Assembly (NCBI GenBank): GCA_023300105.1
Contig: JALZWM010000067.1
Coordinates: 1 to 41,926, forward strand
Origin: Hellea sp.
GTDB taxonomy: Bacteria > Pseudomonadota > Alphaproteobacteria > Caulobacterales > Maricaulaceae
DNA: 41,926 nucleotides
Direction: 5' to 3'
Every line of letters starts with the position of its first letter. The stretch's first letter is position 1. The notes under the pieces are model-generated. The model ran no database searches and had not been told where the DNA came from. It saw only the letters and a program-made list of their open reading frames with translations. A program made the position numbers and the translations under genes. Shown in pieces: positions 8,552 through 16,668 of the stretch.

Positions 8552-9427
8552 TTGAATATCGCTATTTTAACGGCTGACCCAGCCAATTACTCTAATCGGC
8601 GCATGATAGAGGCAGGACGCAGCCTTGGGCATAACATTTACCCCCTACCCTCACTCGAACAATGCTTAAACGTTGATAACCGCGCCTATGTTGCACAGCT
8701 TGACCCGCTAGACGCTGTTATCCCGCGAATTGGGGTCGCATTATCAGGATTCGGCCAATGCCTCATAACAGCCTTTGAAGAGGCTGACATTTTCAGCACC
8801 ACATCATCTTTCGGCCTTTTTCATTCTCGAGATAAGTTTCTGGCGGGCCAAATATTGAGTGGCAAAGGAATACGCGTTCCTAAAACAATAGCCTTTGCTA
8901 GCTCTAGAAATATTGACAGCGCAATTAGAGCTGTCGGAGGCTACCCTTTCATTTTGAAAAAGCTGAAAGGCACACAAGGCGAAGCCGTGTACCTGATTAA
9001 TGACGTTGATAAAGCCCATAAAAAAATCGATAAATATATTCGAAAACGCAAACCTTTCCTCATTCAGGAATTCATTAAAGAATCTAAAGGCTCTGACCTC
9101 AGGTGTTTTGTGGTCGGAGGACGAGTCGTTGCCGCGATGCGCCGCACCGCAGCGCCAGGTGACTTTCGGGCCAATATCCATGCTGGAGGCAAAGGTGAAA
9201 GTGTCGAACTTACAAATGAAGAACGCAACATGGCGATTCAGGCAGCTGAAGTATTAGATTTACATATTGCGGGCGTAGATATTTTACAAAGCAGCCAGGG
9301 CCCTATGTTACTTGAAGTCAATTCATCCCCTGGGCTTCAAGGAATCGAAAAAGCAACAAATATAGATATCGCAAGGCAAATCATTCAGCATATAGAGACA
9401 CAAGTCACAAGTCAGAATCATGGATAA
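8552..9427 (+). CDS. RimK-family ATP-grasp alpha-L-glutamate ligase
   Basis: ATP-grasp ligase of the RimK type, which adds glutamate (or a similar amino acid) to a protein or small-molecule carboxylate. Seen in sequence: MNIAILTADP start, FGLFHSRDKFLAGQIL before the ATP-grasp domain, PFILKKLKGTQGEAV (ATP-binding Lys region), FIQEFIKESKGSDLRCFVVG, and the metal-binding end LLEVNSSPGLQGIE. The ORF track runs from 8129, antisense to ETF-QO, because that frame happens to stay open. The in-frame ATG 8444 would overlap the ETF-QO start. A TTG at 8552 gives a normal 291-residue RimK protein and is preferred, but its Shine-Dalgarno is weak. The stop overlaps the next gene by 8 bases, implying translational coupling. 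The substrate is unknown, and a ribosomal S6 role is not certain. Confidence 0.88.
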   Translation: MNIAILTADPANYSNRRMIEAGRSLGHNIYPLPSLEQCLNVDNRAYVAQLDPLDAVIPRIGVALSGFGQCLITAFEEADIFSTTSSFGLFHSRDKFLAGQILSGKGIRVPKTIAFASSRNIDSAIRAVGGYPFILKKLKGTQGEAVYLINDVDKAHKKIDKYIRKRKPFLIQEFIKESKGSDLRCFVVGGRVVAAMRRTAAPGDFRANIHAGGKGESVELTNEERNMAIQAAEVLDLHIAGVDILQSSQGPMLLEVNSSPGLQGIEKATNIDIARQIIQHIETQVTSQNHG

Positions 9428-10226
9428 GGCCCTCAAGTCAGTTTTAGATTGGTGGGACGCGGCAGGCGTTGATGCGCCCAACATCACTTTGCCTCTCAAG
9501 ACAAAACCCACAACACATACTCAAACAAAATCTTTATCACAAACAACCAATGTGCCGCCGTCTTCAAACAAACCTAAAACGCCAATAAAACTGGGCCCAG
9601 AGAATCCGCTAAGCGCCACGCCTATTCTTGATGCAGCACCTATAGCAGCCTCAGCCAAAACACTTGCCGAATTAAGAATTGCGATTAGCAAATATGATGC
9701 AGGCATTTTATCTAGTCGCGCCCGTCAATGTGTTTTTGCACGCGGAAATCCGGAAGCAGACGTCATGATTATTGGTGAGGCCCCAGGCAAAGATGAAGAC
9801 ATAGCTGGCCAACCTTTTGTTGGCCGTGAAGGTCAATTTTTGGACAGCATGATGGCCTCCATTGGACTAACTGATGAGCTGGTTTATATGACAACTATTT
9901 TCAATTGGCGACTCCCACAAAGTAGAAACCCCAAGCTTGAAGAAATTGACGTATGCCGACCGTTTATAAAACGGCATATTGAACTCAAATCGCCTAAAGT
10001 TATCTTACTCGTTGGTGCTGTATCTTTGACAGCCTTAACAGGGCTTACGGGCGTTATGCAGAACAGAGGTCAATGGCAAACAATAGAAGTCGGCGGAACA
10101 GATATTCCCGCACTCCCGATTTATCATCCGTCACTACTGTTAAAGCAACCCGCTCTTAAAAAAGACGCTTGGCGGGATTTACTGGAATTACGTTCAAAGC
10201 TTTTGGCCTTGAATGACATGCCTTGA
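9420..10226 (+). CDS. Uracil-DNA glycosylase family protein (type 4/5-like), Fe-S ligands apparently absent
   Basis: A 268-residue protein whose C-terminal two thirds is a UDG-superfamily domain. It shows [20 protein letters not shown] (motif GEAPG, catalytic-pocket region) at about 118-137, [14 protein letters not shown] in the middle, and the second active-site motif IYHPSLLL near the end. Type-4 enzymes bind a [4Fe-4S] cluster with a CxxC pair before the domain and two later cysteines. Here the expected first pair reads [12 protein letters not shown] and the later position reads FNWRLPQSR, so at most one or two ligands remain. Residues 20-80 are a Thr/Pro/Lys-rich linker. It is translationally coupled to the RimK-like gene. 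The role in uracil excision is inferred from family. Confidence 0.85.
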   Translation: MDKALKSVLDWWDAAGVDAPNITLPLKTKPTTHTQTKSLSQTTNVPPSSNKPKTPIKLGPENPLSATPILDAAPIAASAKTLAELRIAISKYDAGILSSRARQCVFARGNPEADVMIIGEAPGKDEDIAGQPFVGREGQFLDSMMASIGLTDELVYMTTIFNWRLPQSRNPKLEEIDVCRPFIKRHIELKSPKVILLVGAVSLTALTGLTGVMQNRGQWQTIEVGGTDIPALPIYHPSLLLKQPALKKDAWRDLLELRSKLLALNDMP

Positions 10227-10237
10227 ATCAGTAACCG

Positions 10238-11113
10238 TTATTTTTGACGTCTTTTTTTGGAAAAGTTCCACTTCACCCATAAGCTAAATATCAACGGACC
10301 TTCAACCAAATAACGTTTCCACAAACGTTTCGGTTCTGATGCCAATCTAAATAACCACTCGAGACGACATTGTTGCATCCATTTAGGAGCTCGTTTAATG
10401 CGGCCTGCCAAAAACTCTAATGAGGCCCCAACGCACAATCCAAGCCCAATACAATCGCCTCTATCAAGACAGGCTTTAGCGACCATTTCTTGTTGCGGCG
10501 ACCCAACACAAATAAATGTGTAACGTGCTGGATGAAGATGGATAAATTCGGCTGCCGCCGCAACAGCTTTGGGCTTTTTACGTAAACCCATTGGCGGTTG
10601 GTGATGATTAATCGTTGTAAGGCCGTAAATTTCTTTAAGCTTCGCTACAATTTCATCATCAGCGCCAATCACGTTAATTGGTTCAGTCGGCAAAATGACA
10701 TTATCAAATATCTGCCCTGTAAGGTCAGAACCAGGAACAGCTTTAAGAGGAATTCCTGAAAATTTCGCCAATAATTCTAAAATGCGTGAATCGCAAACAG
10801 ATAACCATGATGCCCCATAAAGCGGGCCGTAAACCTCTGGTTCTTTGTGAAGCCTGACGAGGTGATCTACATTCGGGGTTACGATATAGCGAAATCCATG
10901 ATTGCGCGTAATCCACTTTGCACGTGCTAGGGTTTGTATCGGTGTTAAAGGGTCAAATGTAGCCCCAATAAATTCATAAGACCTAGGGTTCACGCGCCAA
11001 TCTGTTTGGTCAACCCGCACATCTTTACGGCGGTCAACGCCGCGCGGTTGCGGTGGTACGATTTTTTTAACGCCGGTCATTGGCTCTGAATCTCTTTTTA
11101 AATTTAATCCCAT
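10238..11113 (-). CDS. WecG/TagA/CpsF-family glycosyltransferase
   Basis: A 291-residue glycosyltransferase of the GT26 type, which transfers an N-acetylmannosamine-like or related sugar to a lipid-linked acceptor in exopolysaccharide, teichoic-acid-like or ECA-like pathways. The core shows YIVTPNVDHLVRL (catalytic Asp region), WLSVCDSRILELL, the nucleotide-sugar site LTGQIFDNVI, ICVGSPQQEMVAKA, and GLCVGASLEFLAGRIKRAPKWM, then ending in a basic amphipathic tail (KWNFSKKRRQK) likely to touch the membrane. It is 54 bases downstream of the P-loop-less ParA-like gene on the same strand, suggesting a shared role in surface polysaccharide. No other polysaccharide genes are nearby. Confidence 0.92.
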   Translation of the reverse strand: MGLNLKRDSEPMTGVKKIVPPQPRGVDRRKDVRVDQTDWRVNPRSYEFIGATFDPLTPIQTLARAKWITRNHGFRYIVTPNVDHLVRLHKEPEVYGPLYGASWLSVCDSRILELLAKFSGIPLKAVPGSDLTGQIFDNVILPTEPINVIGADDEIVAKLKEIYGLTTINHHQPPMGLRKKPKAVAAAAEFIHLHPARYTFICVGSPQQEMVAKACLDRGDCIGLGLCVGASLEFLAGRIKRAPKWMQQCRLEWLFRLASEPKRLWKRYLVEGPLIFSLWVKWNFSKKRRQK

Positions 11114-11167
11114 AAGCCTACTCTAGAACAAATAAATTAGGATAGGGTTTACACGCATCAAATTAAT

Positions 11168-11881
11168 TTAAGCAACTTTACTTTGCTCTGCTTGCTCTTT
11201 CATACGCTCTATAAGCCGTCCCGCCATAGTTTGACGCTGAGGTTCATCTGCTGCATGTCCTGCATAAGGCGGCGGCGCGCCGAGGTTTTCTCTGACCGTA
11301 TCCGTAAGCATAATCGCCGTTTCAACCGCATCTACGCGAGACCCCGTTGACAAAATAACAGGATCAAATTTTGGGTCACGCCTACGTACCGCATCAATCA
11401 TCCAATAGGCCCGCATAAATTGATCACCTGCGGTATCATATGTCAGCAAGCTAACATCCGCCGCCCCAGCGAGACGAACATGCGCAGGGGTACATCCAGG
11501 CGTGGGTACAACAAAGACCCAATCATACGATAAAGATAAAGCAGCCAAACTTCCCAGAGCGGAGTCCAGATCAACTTTACCCGCCGCAACAGCGGTAAAG
11601 TGTTCATTTGACGTCACGTATTTTACATCCCCTAAATCCGCATCATTATATAATGCGTCATAGATCGTTTTATTAAAAATAATTCCAGCGGCTTCCATCA
11701 TTGCCCCATTTTGACAATCTAACATCAAGACAGTCTCACCTAAACTCGCGGCCTTACGGCCTAAAGATAAAGCAAGTTCAACTTGTCCATCAGTTTCTTC
11801 AGCCGCAAAAATAGGAACTAGTCGTCCTGCGGGGTGATGATCACCTTGATAATATCTCTGAGATGACAATCGCCCCTCCAT
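11168..11881 (-). CDS. ParA/MinD-fold protein lacking the Walker A lysines (predicted non-ATPase)
   Basis: A 237-residue protein that follows the ParA/MinD/BY-kinase pattern: a beta strand leading into the nucleotide loop (VPIFAAEETDGQVELALSLG), then the A' strand GETVLMLDCQNG, then SYDWVFVVPTPG and ADVSLLTYDTA. In an active family member the first stretch would read like KGGVGKTT. Here it reads ETDGQVEL, so both lysines are gone. It therefore keeps the fold but probably cannot hydrolyse ATP. The ATG at 11881 may compete with a TTG at 11869, which has GGAGG five bases upstream. It is adjacent to WecG, which suggests a partner or regulator in polysaccharide synthesis, by analogy with ParA-like polysaccharide co-polymerase modules. 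Family assignment is tentative. Confidence 0.65.
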   Translation of the reverse strand: MEGRLSSQRYYQGDHHPAGRLVPIFAAEETDGQVELALSLGRKAASLGETVLMLDCQNGAMMEAAGIIFNKTIYDALYNDADLGDVKYVTSNEHFTAVAAGKVDLDSALGSLAALSLSYDWVFVVPTPGCTPAHVRLAGAADVSLLTYDTAGDQFMRAYWMIDAVRRRDPKFDPVILSTGSRVDAVETAIMLTDTVRENLGAPPPYAGHAADEPQRQTMAGRLIERMKEQAEQSKVA

Positions 11882-11993
11882 TCTCTTTACACCGGACCTT
11901 ATGGTCTCTTGATAAAAAGGTTATAGGCGGCGCGTCTTAAAGTTACGCAAATAAGAACGGTAAATAAGGCACTAAGATATCCTTAAAATAGAC

Positions 11994-13037
11994 TTAATGA
12001 AGTTTAAGGTTTTCCACATATTGGCTAGGCGTCACATTATACCAACGTTTAAAAGCACGATTAAACGCGGCTTGATCATTATAACACAGCTCTTGTGAAA
12101 TAACTGAAAAGGTGTTGCCCACTTTATAAAGTTCGTGAAATAATTTCTGACGTTCAGATTTTAGTAAACTTCTGTATTTTAAATTAGCGTCTTTTAGAGT
12201 GCGGCGAAAGTCTCGTTCAGTCAAACTCATACGAGTGGCAATATGCGGAACGCTCACTTGTCCTAGGCCCAACGCCGCACGAATAGATTCGCGAACGGCA
12301 CTCTCCAAACTCCCATTAATATGGTGACCTTGTAAAATCTTATCGAGTTTGGAAATAATGACTGTAAATTTCTCAGCATTCTGCGTGATTAAAGGCGCGT
12401 TTATCGCCTCAGAATCAAACTCAACTCCGATTTTTTCTTGAGAAAAATAAAGAGGACACGCATAATATTTATTAAAGACTGACATATCAGAAGGTTTAGT
12501 TTGATTAAAACTCGCTGATTTCAATTCAAGACCAGACCCCCAACTCAACCAATTAAATGTTGTCGCATAAGCGCCCATAACCATATTCAAAACATGGTAA
12601 CAGTCCTTTACATTTTCGTAAGGCGTTAAATTAAGGAAGTGCCCCCGCGCGCCGCTCCACCCCTCATCCTCATAAGAAATTACACCCACATCAATGGCTA
12701 TGCATTGATATTTTGCATTCATATCTATGACTTGTTTAAGATCAGAACAAAACGAATATATTTTTCCTGTTTGGGCATAATGCGCAATTCTAAAACTATG
12801 ACCGACGCACAGTCCTAAGTTTGGGTCATTCAAATAGTGGGCGGCGGCTTTGTATAAAGTTTCGACCAATGTAATATCAATACGTAAGTCTGGGTCATCC
12901 AACTCCGTTTTCGTCAAGTTTAAGAAGGATAAAGACTGCGTATGAGAATAGCCATATTCAGCAAGTTGATCAATTTGCGTTGAAAGATAACGCATTGCCA
13001 TTTTACTTTTTAAATGTGTATTTTCTAACTTTTTCAC
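11994..13037 (-). CDS. AraC-family transcriptional regulator with N-terminal arabinose_bd-like domain
   Basis: A 347-residue activator-type regulator. The C-terminal ~100 residues hold the two AraC helix-turn-helix motifs (VPHIATRMSLTERDFRRTL, then FSVISQELCYNDQAAFNRAF with the closing FKRWYNVTPSQY). The N-terminal ~200 residues resemble the arabinose_bd domain family found in OruR/ArgR-type and virulence regulators. The start codon is GTG with GAGG five bases upstream. It is divergent from the Atm1-type exporter across a 270-bp gap rich in repeats, so it may control that gene or itself. The effector is unknown. Confidence 0.92.
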   Translation of the reverse strand: MKKLENTHLKSKMAMRYLSTQIDQLAEYGYSHTQSLSFLNLTKTELDDPDLRIDITLVETLYKAAAHYLNDPNLGLCVGHSFRIAHYAQTGKIYSFCSDLKQVIDMNAKYQCIAIDVGVISYEDEGWSGARGHFLNLTPYENVKDCYHVLNMVMGAYATTFNWLSWGSGLELKSASFNQTKPSDMSVFNKYYACPLYFSQEKIGVEFDSEAINAPLITQNAEKFTVIISKLDKILQGHHINGSLESAVRESIRAALGLGQVSVPHIATRMSLTERDFRRTLKDANLKYRSLLKSERQKLFHELYKVGNTFSVISQELCYNDQAAFNRAFKRWYNVTPSQYVENLKLH

Positions 13038-13156
13038 TGCGCCTCACCCTATAAATTACATAAGGGACAATGAATTTATGTCAATAATGACGAATGGAGA
13101 TTAAAAAAGACAAGAAATTTTCGCGCCCAACGACAATACTCATGAGATACTTATCT

Positions 13157-13177
13157 GTAACTCAGCAAGTAAGTTAC
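13157..13177. promoter_or_regulatory. Inverted repeat GTAACT-N9-AGTTAC, possible operator
   Basis: In the 270-bp gap between the AraC gene and the exporter lies GTAACT, nine bases, AGTTAC. The same stretch also contains imperfect direct copies GTAACTCAG and GTTACTGAG 16 bases apart. AraC-type regulators often bind direct repeats, so this could be the regulator's site. No binding evidence exists. The remainder of the gap is AT-rich with no other gene visible. Confidence 0.35.
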
Positions 13178-13205
13178 TGAGACAACATCTAATTTGTGGA
13201 CGTAA

Positions 13206-13241
13206 GCAAAGTATGTGAAGAATTACCTTCATCTACTTTGC
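13206..13241. other. Strong imperfect hairpin upstream of exporter gene
   Basis: GCAAAGTA at 13206-13213 pairs perfectly with TACTTTGC at 13234-13241, and inside it GAAG pairs with CTTC around a six-base loop AATTAC. It lies 67 bases before the exporter's start codon and may be a 5'-leader structure or an operator. It has no U-tract, so a terminator is unlikely. Confidence 0.4.
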
Positions 13242-13307
13242 GCGCAACCTCTTTAAACAAATATTTTTAGACTAGACATTAAGCGGCCCGTTCTCCACAT
13301 CCCATTC

Positions 13308-15131
13308 ATGCGGCCTTCCCAAACAGATTCAACATTCAAAGAGCGAAGCTTGCGGTATCAACTCAAAAGCTTTGGACGTCTGTGGCCATATCTTTGGCCA
13401 AAAGAAAAACCTAGTTACAAAATTAGAACATTCATCGCAATGATATTTACAATTGCGGGACAATTTATTGTTGTTGCCGCACCATTTTTTCTAGGTAGCG
13501 CCATTGATGCTTTAAACCTTCAAATAGAAAACATCGGATTAGGCGCGTTAATTGGATGGGGTATCATCTCTCTCATTCTAGCTTACGGGGGTTTTAGGCT
13601 TTTTTCAGTTCTTTTATCCGAAGGCCGGGAATATATATTCGCGCCAGTCGCTCAATACGCTCAGCGCGCCGTTGCCACCGCAACCTTCGCACATCTTCAC
13701 CGGTTGTCTCTTAGGTATCATTTGGAAAAAAGAACAGGTGGACTATCACGTATTATAGAACGCGGTATCCGCTCGATTGATTTCCTCTTCCGTTTTTTAC
13801 TGTTTAATATAGGCCCAACCCTGCTCCAACTCGCGATTGCAGGAGCGGCATTTTGGATTGCATACAGCTGGGAATTTGCCCTCATCGCTGTCGCAGTCGT
13901 AATCACCTATATCTGGTTTACAATAACGACAACAGAATGGCGATTAAAATTCCGCCGTGAAATGAATAAGCAAGATACTGAAGCCAATGCAAAAGCCATC
14001 GATAGCTTACTCAATTACGAAACTGTCAAATACTTCAACGCCGAAAAATTTGAAACAGACCGCTATGATGGCGCGATGGAGGGTTACCAAAAAGCCGCTA
14101 TTCTTTCGCGGACGTCTCTTGCAACCGTCAATATCGGACAAAGCTTTTTAATGAACCTTGGCCTCGTGGCTTTAGTACTATTGGCCGCGCAACGCGTCTT
14201 GGGCGGCACCATGACTACAGGTGATATATTCGCCATTACTATGGTCATGATGCAGGTCTATCGCCCGCTTAATATTTTGGGATTTGCTTACCGCGAGATA
14301 AAACAAGCTTTGACCGATATGGAAAAAATGTTCGCGCTTTTGGATATCAAGCCGGAAGTTCTAGACAAATCAGGAGCTGTTGATATTCACAATGTAAAAG
14401 GCGCGATTGTTTTTGAGAACGTTACGTTCAGCTATGATGCAGACCGTCCTATATTAAAAGATATCAGCTTTAATATTTCTCCAGGTCAAACAGTCGCTGT
14501 GGTAGGTCCAACTGGCGCTGGAAAATCCACATTATCGCGAATACTCTTTCGCTTTTACGATATTAAAAGCGGCGCTGTAAAAGTAGATGGTTATAATCTG
14601 ACAGACATTACCCAAGACAGTCTACGCAGTTCAATTGGTATAGTCCCTCAAGATACTGTCCTTTTTAATGACACCATTGGTTATAACATTGGTTACGCAA
14701 ATCCTGAGGCTACGCAGAAAGAAATAAATGATGCGGCTAAGGCCGCCCAAATTCATGATTTCATTATGAGCCTTCCAAAAGCCTATGACACAATGGTCGG
14801 CGAGCGCGGCTTAAAGCTCTCTGGCGGTGAAAAGCAGCGTGTTGCGATTGCACGCACATTATTAAAAGGCCCAGCCATCTTAATTCTTGATGAAGCCACC
14901 TCTGCGCTCGATAGCGTCACGGAACAAGAGATTCAGACCGCTTTAGATAATGCCGCGAAGAACCGGACGACGCTTGTTATCGCGCACAGGCTGTCCACGA
15001 TTGTGGATGCTGACAATATTATAGTCATGAACAACGGAGCCATCGCTGAGCAAGGTAATCATAAAGCCCTGCTTAAGAAAGGTGGTCTTTATTCAAAGCT
15101 TTGGAAACAACAAGAAAAGACGAGTGTTTAA
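13308..15131 (+). CDS. Atm1/HMT1-type ABC exporter (fused permease and ATPase)
   Basis: A 607-residue half-transporter that should work as a homodimer in the inner membrane. The N-terminal ~320 residues hold six membrane helices, with the family-typical cytoplasmic run DSLLNYETVKYFNAEKFE that distinguishes Atm1-like exporters from lipid A flippases. The C-terminal ATPase shows GPTGAGKST (Walker A), LSGGEKQR (signature), ILILDEATSALD (Walker B) and the switch histidine in VIAHRLS. Bacterial and mitochondrial relatives export glutathione-linked sulfur or heavy-metal conjugates. The start ATG has no strong Shine-Dalgarno. It is transcribed towards PadR, with 17 bases between their ends. Confidence 0.95.
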   Translation: MRPSQTDSTFKERSLRYQLKSFGRLWPYLWPKEKPSYKIRTFIAMIFTIAGQFIVVAAPFFLGSAIDALNLQIENIGLGALIGWGIISLILAYGGFRLFSVLLSEGREYIFAPVAQYAQRAVATATFAHLHRLSLRYHLEKRTGGLSRIIERGIRSIDFLFRFLLFNIGPTLLQLAIAGAAFWIAYSWEFALIAVAVVITYIWFTITTTEWRLKFRREMNKQDTEANAKAIDSLLNYETVKYFNAEKFETDRYDGAMEGYQKAAILSRTSLATVNIGQSFLMNLGLVALVLLAAQRVLGGTMTTGDIFAITMVMMQVYRPLNILGFAYREIKQALTDMEKMFALLDIKPEVLDKSGAVDIHNVKGAIVFENVTFSYDADRPILKDISFNISPGQTVAVVGPTGAGKSTLSRILFRFYDIKSGAVKVDGYNLTDITQDSLRSSIGIVPQDTVLFNDTIGYNIGYANPEATQKEINDAAKAAQIHDFIMSLPKAYDTMVGERGLKLSGGEKQRVAIARTLLKGPAILILDEATSALDSVTEQEIQTALDNAAKNRTTLVIAHRLSTIVDADNIIVMNNGAIAEQGNHKALLKKGGLYSKLWKQQEKTSV

Positions 15132-15148
15132 AATTAGTACTTAAAATT

Positions 15149-15682
15149 TTATAAATTACCAATTTTTGTCATCGCGGCTTCTAACCGCTCAATCATAGAC
15201 ACTTCTTGATCAATTCCCATTTCAAGCGCAATTAACTTACCCTTTTGAGTTAAGTCGAGTGGCTTATCGTCATAATAACGCTCTTTAATACGGTAGTATT
15301 TCACGAGCTTAGTTTGATGTTGCTCCATTCGAATAGTGAGCTGATCCTTGAGCGCGTCAATATCCATGTTTTCTAACGCGTAGAATTTCACCAACATATC
15401 ATCTTTAATGGATGGGTGCTTAGCTGGTTTTGTTGACCAAGACCGAAGCGCTTTCTGTCCGGCAGGTGTCAACGTATGAATAATGCGGTTAGGTTTTCCG
15501 TTCTGGCTTACCTCTTGGCTTTTGACATAACCCTTCTCGCGCAGCCTTCCCAGCTCACGATAGATTTGTTGATGTGAGGCCCGCCAAAAGAATCCGATTG
15601 AGGCATCAAAGTTTTTAGCCAGATCGTAGCCACTCATGGGCCGCTCAGTCAAACAGACCAATATTGCTTCGGCAAGAGCCAT
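15149..15682 (-). CDS. PadR-family transcriptional regulator
   Basis: A 177-residue PadR regulator: a winged helix at residues 1-80 (MSGYDLAKNFDASIGFFWRA, QIYRELGRLREKGYV) followed by a helical dimerisation domain of the Vir_act_alpha_C type. AGGGG lies seven bases before the ATG. It is divergent from a four-gene operon, and an inverted repeat lies between the two (15714-15727). PadR proteins usually repress genes for the breakdown or export of aromatic acids, drugs or fatty compounds. The target here is inferred to be the SDR/DUF1330/DUF2855/crotonase operon. Confidence 0.94.
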   Translation of the reverse strand: MALAEAILVCLTERPMSGYDLAKNFDASIGFFWRASHQQIYRELGRLREKGYVKSQEVSQNGKPNRIIHTLTPAGQKALRSWSTKPAKHPSIKDDMLVKFYALENMDIDALKDQLTIRMEQHQTKLVKYYRIKERYYDDKPLDLTQKGKLIALEMGIDQEVSMIERLEAAMTKIGNL

Positions 15683-15713
15683 TCATCATCCCCTCAGACA
15701 GAACTTGTATATA

Positions 15714-15727
15714 TGCAAATAGTTGCA
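15714..15727. promoter_or_regulatory. Putative PadR operator TGCAA-ATAG-TTGCA
   Basis: A perfect five-base-arm inverted repeat, with looser outer symmetry (TATGCAA / TTGCACATA), sits between the divergent PadR and SDR genes, 31 bases beyond the PadR start codon and 35 bases before the SDR start codon. Position and symmetry fit an autoregulatory operator that also covers the operon promoter. Confidence 0.6.
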
Positions 15728-15762
15728 CATAAAGTCATTCAATCTAAGAAACAGGAATTTTG

Positions 15763-16644
15763 ATGTCACTTCAAGGTAAAACTATTTTCATGTCTGGCGG
15801 TTCGCGCGGAATTGGACTCGCAATCGCCAAACGTTGCGCGCGCGACGGGGCAAATATTGCCATTGCCGCTAAAACCGAGAAACCGCATCCGAAGTTAGAA
15901 GGAACCATTTACACAGCGGCCAAAGAGATTGAAGCAGCAGGCGGAAATGTTTTGCCCATCATTTGCGATATTCGTGACGAAGAGGCTGTTGATAAAGCTG
16001 TGAATGCTTGTGTGGATAAATTTGGTGGAATTGATATTTGTATTAATAATGCCAGCGCTGTTTCGCCAACCCCGACTACGGCAACACCGATGAAACGCTA
16101 TGACCTCATGAACCAAGTCAATGCACGCGGCACATTTCTCTTGTCGCAAAAATGTCACCCGCATTTGAAAGGGCGCGAGAACCCGCACATCGTCAACCTC
16201 GCGCCGCCGCTTGATATGTCCTCTCGTTGGTTTAAAAACCACACAGCTTATACAATGGCAAAATATGGCATGAGTATGTGCACGCTCGGTATGGCTGAAG
16301 AATTTCGCAAAGACGGGATTGCCGTTAATTCTCTTTGGCCGATGACATCAATTAATACAGCCGCAGTAAGAAATATTCTTGGTGGAAATAGCATGGCTAA
16401 AATGAGCCGCACGCCCGCAATTATGGCGGATGCGGCTTATCTTTTGGTCAACCAAAACGCCAAAGATTACACGGGTCAATTTGTTATAGATGAGTTCATA
16501 CTAGCCTCAGCTGGAGAGACGGACTTCAAACAATATAATCAACCAGGTTATGACGGGCCTCTCGCAGCGGATTTTTTTATCCCAAGTGATTGGGTCGCTA
16601 GATCAAAATCTAATGTTATGGAACACCCTAGCTACAAAGAATAA
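15763..16644 (+). CDS. Short-chain dehydrogenase, HSDL2-like
   Basis: A 293-residue NAD(P)-dependent SDR most like the N-terminal domain of hydroxysteroid dehydrogenase-like protein 2 (HSDL2). Visible are the Rossmann loop SGGSRGIGLAIAKRC, INNASAV, the catalytic YTMAK, and the HSDL2-type stretch RWFKNHTAYTMAKYGMSM followed by IAVNSLWPMTSI. HSDL2 relatives read ISPP or LSPP before this stretch, whereas this protein reads LAPP, so a family-conserved serine seems lost. There is no SCP2 domain. ATG 15763 has AGGAA upstream and is preferred over TTG 15760. It is the first gene of the PadR-flanked operon and probably oxidises a hydroxy-acyl or steroid-like intermediate. Confidence 0.9.
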   Translation: MSLQGKTIFMSGGSRGIGLAIAKRCARDGANIAIAAKTEKPHPKLEGTIYTAAKEIEAAGGNVLPIICDIRDEEAVDKAVNACVDKFGGIDICINNASAVSPTPTTATPMKRYDLMNQVNARGTFLLSQKCHPHLKGRENPHIVNLAPPLDMSSRWFKNHTAYTMAKYGMSMCTLGMAEEFRKDGIAVNSLWPMTSINTAAVRNILGGNSMAKMSRTPAIMADAAYLLVNQNAKDYTGQFVIDEFILASAGETDFKQYNQPGYDGPLAADFFIPSDWVARSKSNVMEHPSYKE

Positions 16645-16660
16645 GTTACAAAGAATAAGG
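16633..16660. repeat. 14-base tandem duplication across the SDR stop codon
   Basis: TACAAAGAATAAGT is followed at once by TACAAAGAATAAGG: 13 identical bases with a 14-base period. The first copy contains the SDR's last codons and stop. The second contributes the AAGG ribosome-binding site of DUF1330. It looks like a small slippage duplication that did not break either gene. Confidence 0.8.
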
Positions 16661-16668
16661 CATAATCA

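Noticed and set aside
16011-16019. TGTGGATAA, a perfect DnaA box (reverse complement TTATCCACA), close to dnaN.
   Set aside because: A single copy inside the SDR coding sequence, with no cluster or AT-rich unwinding region, so not an origin.
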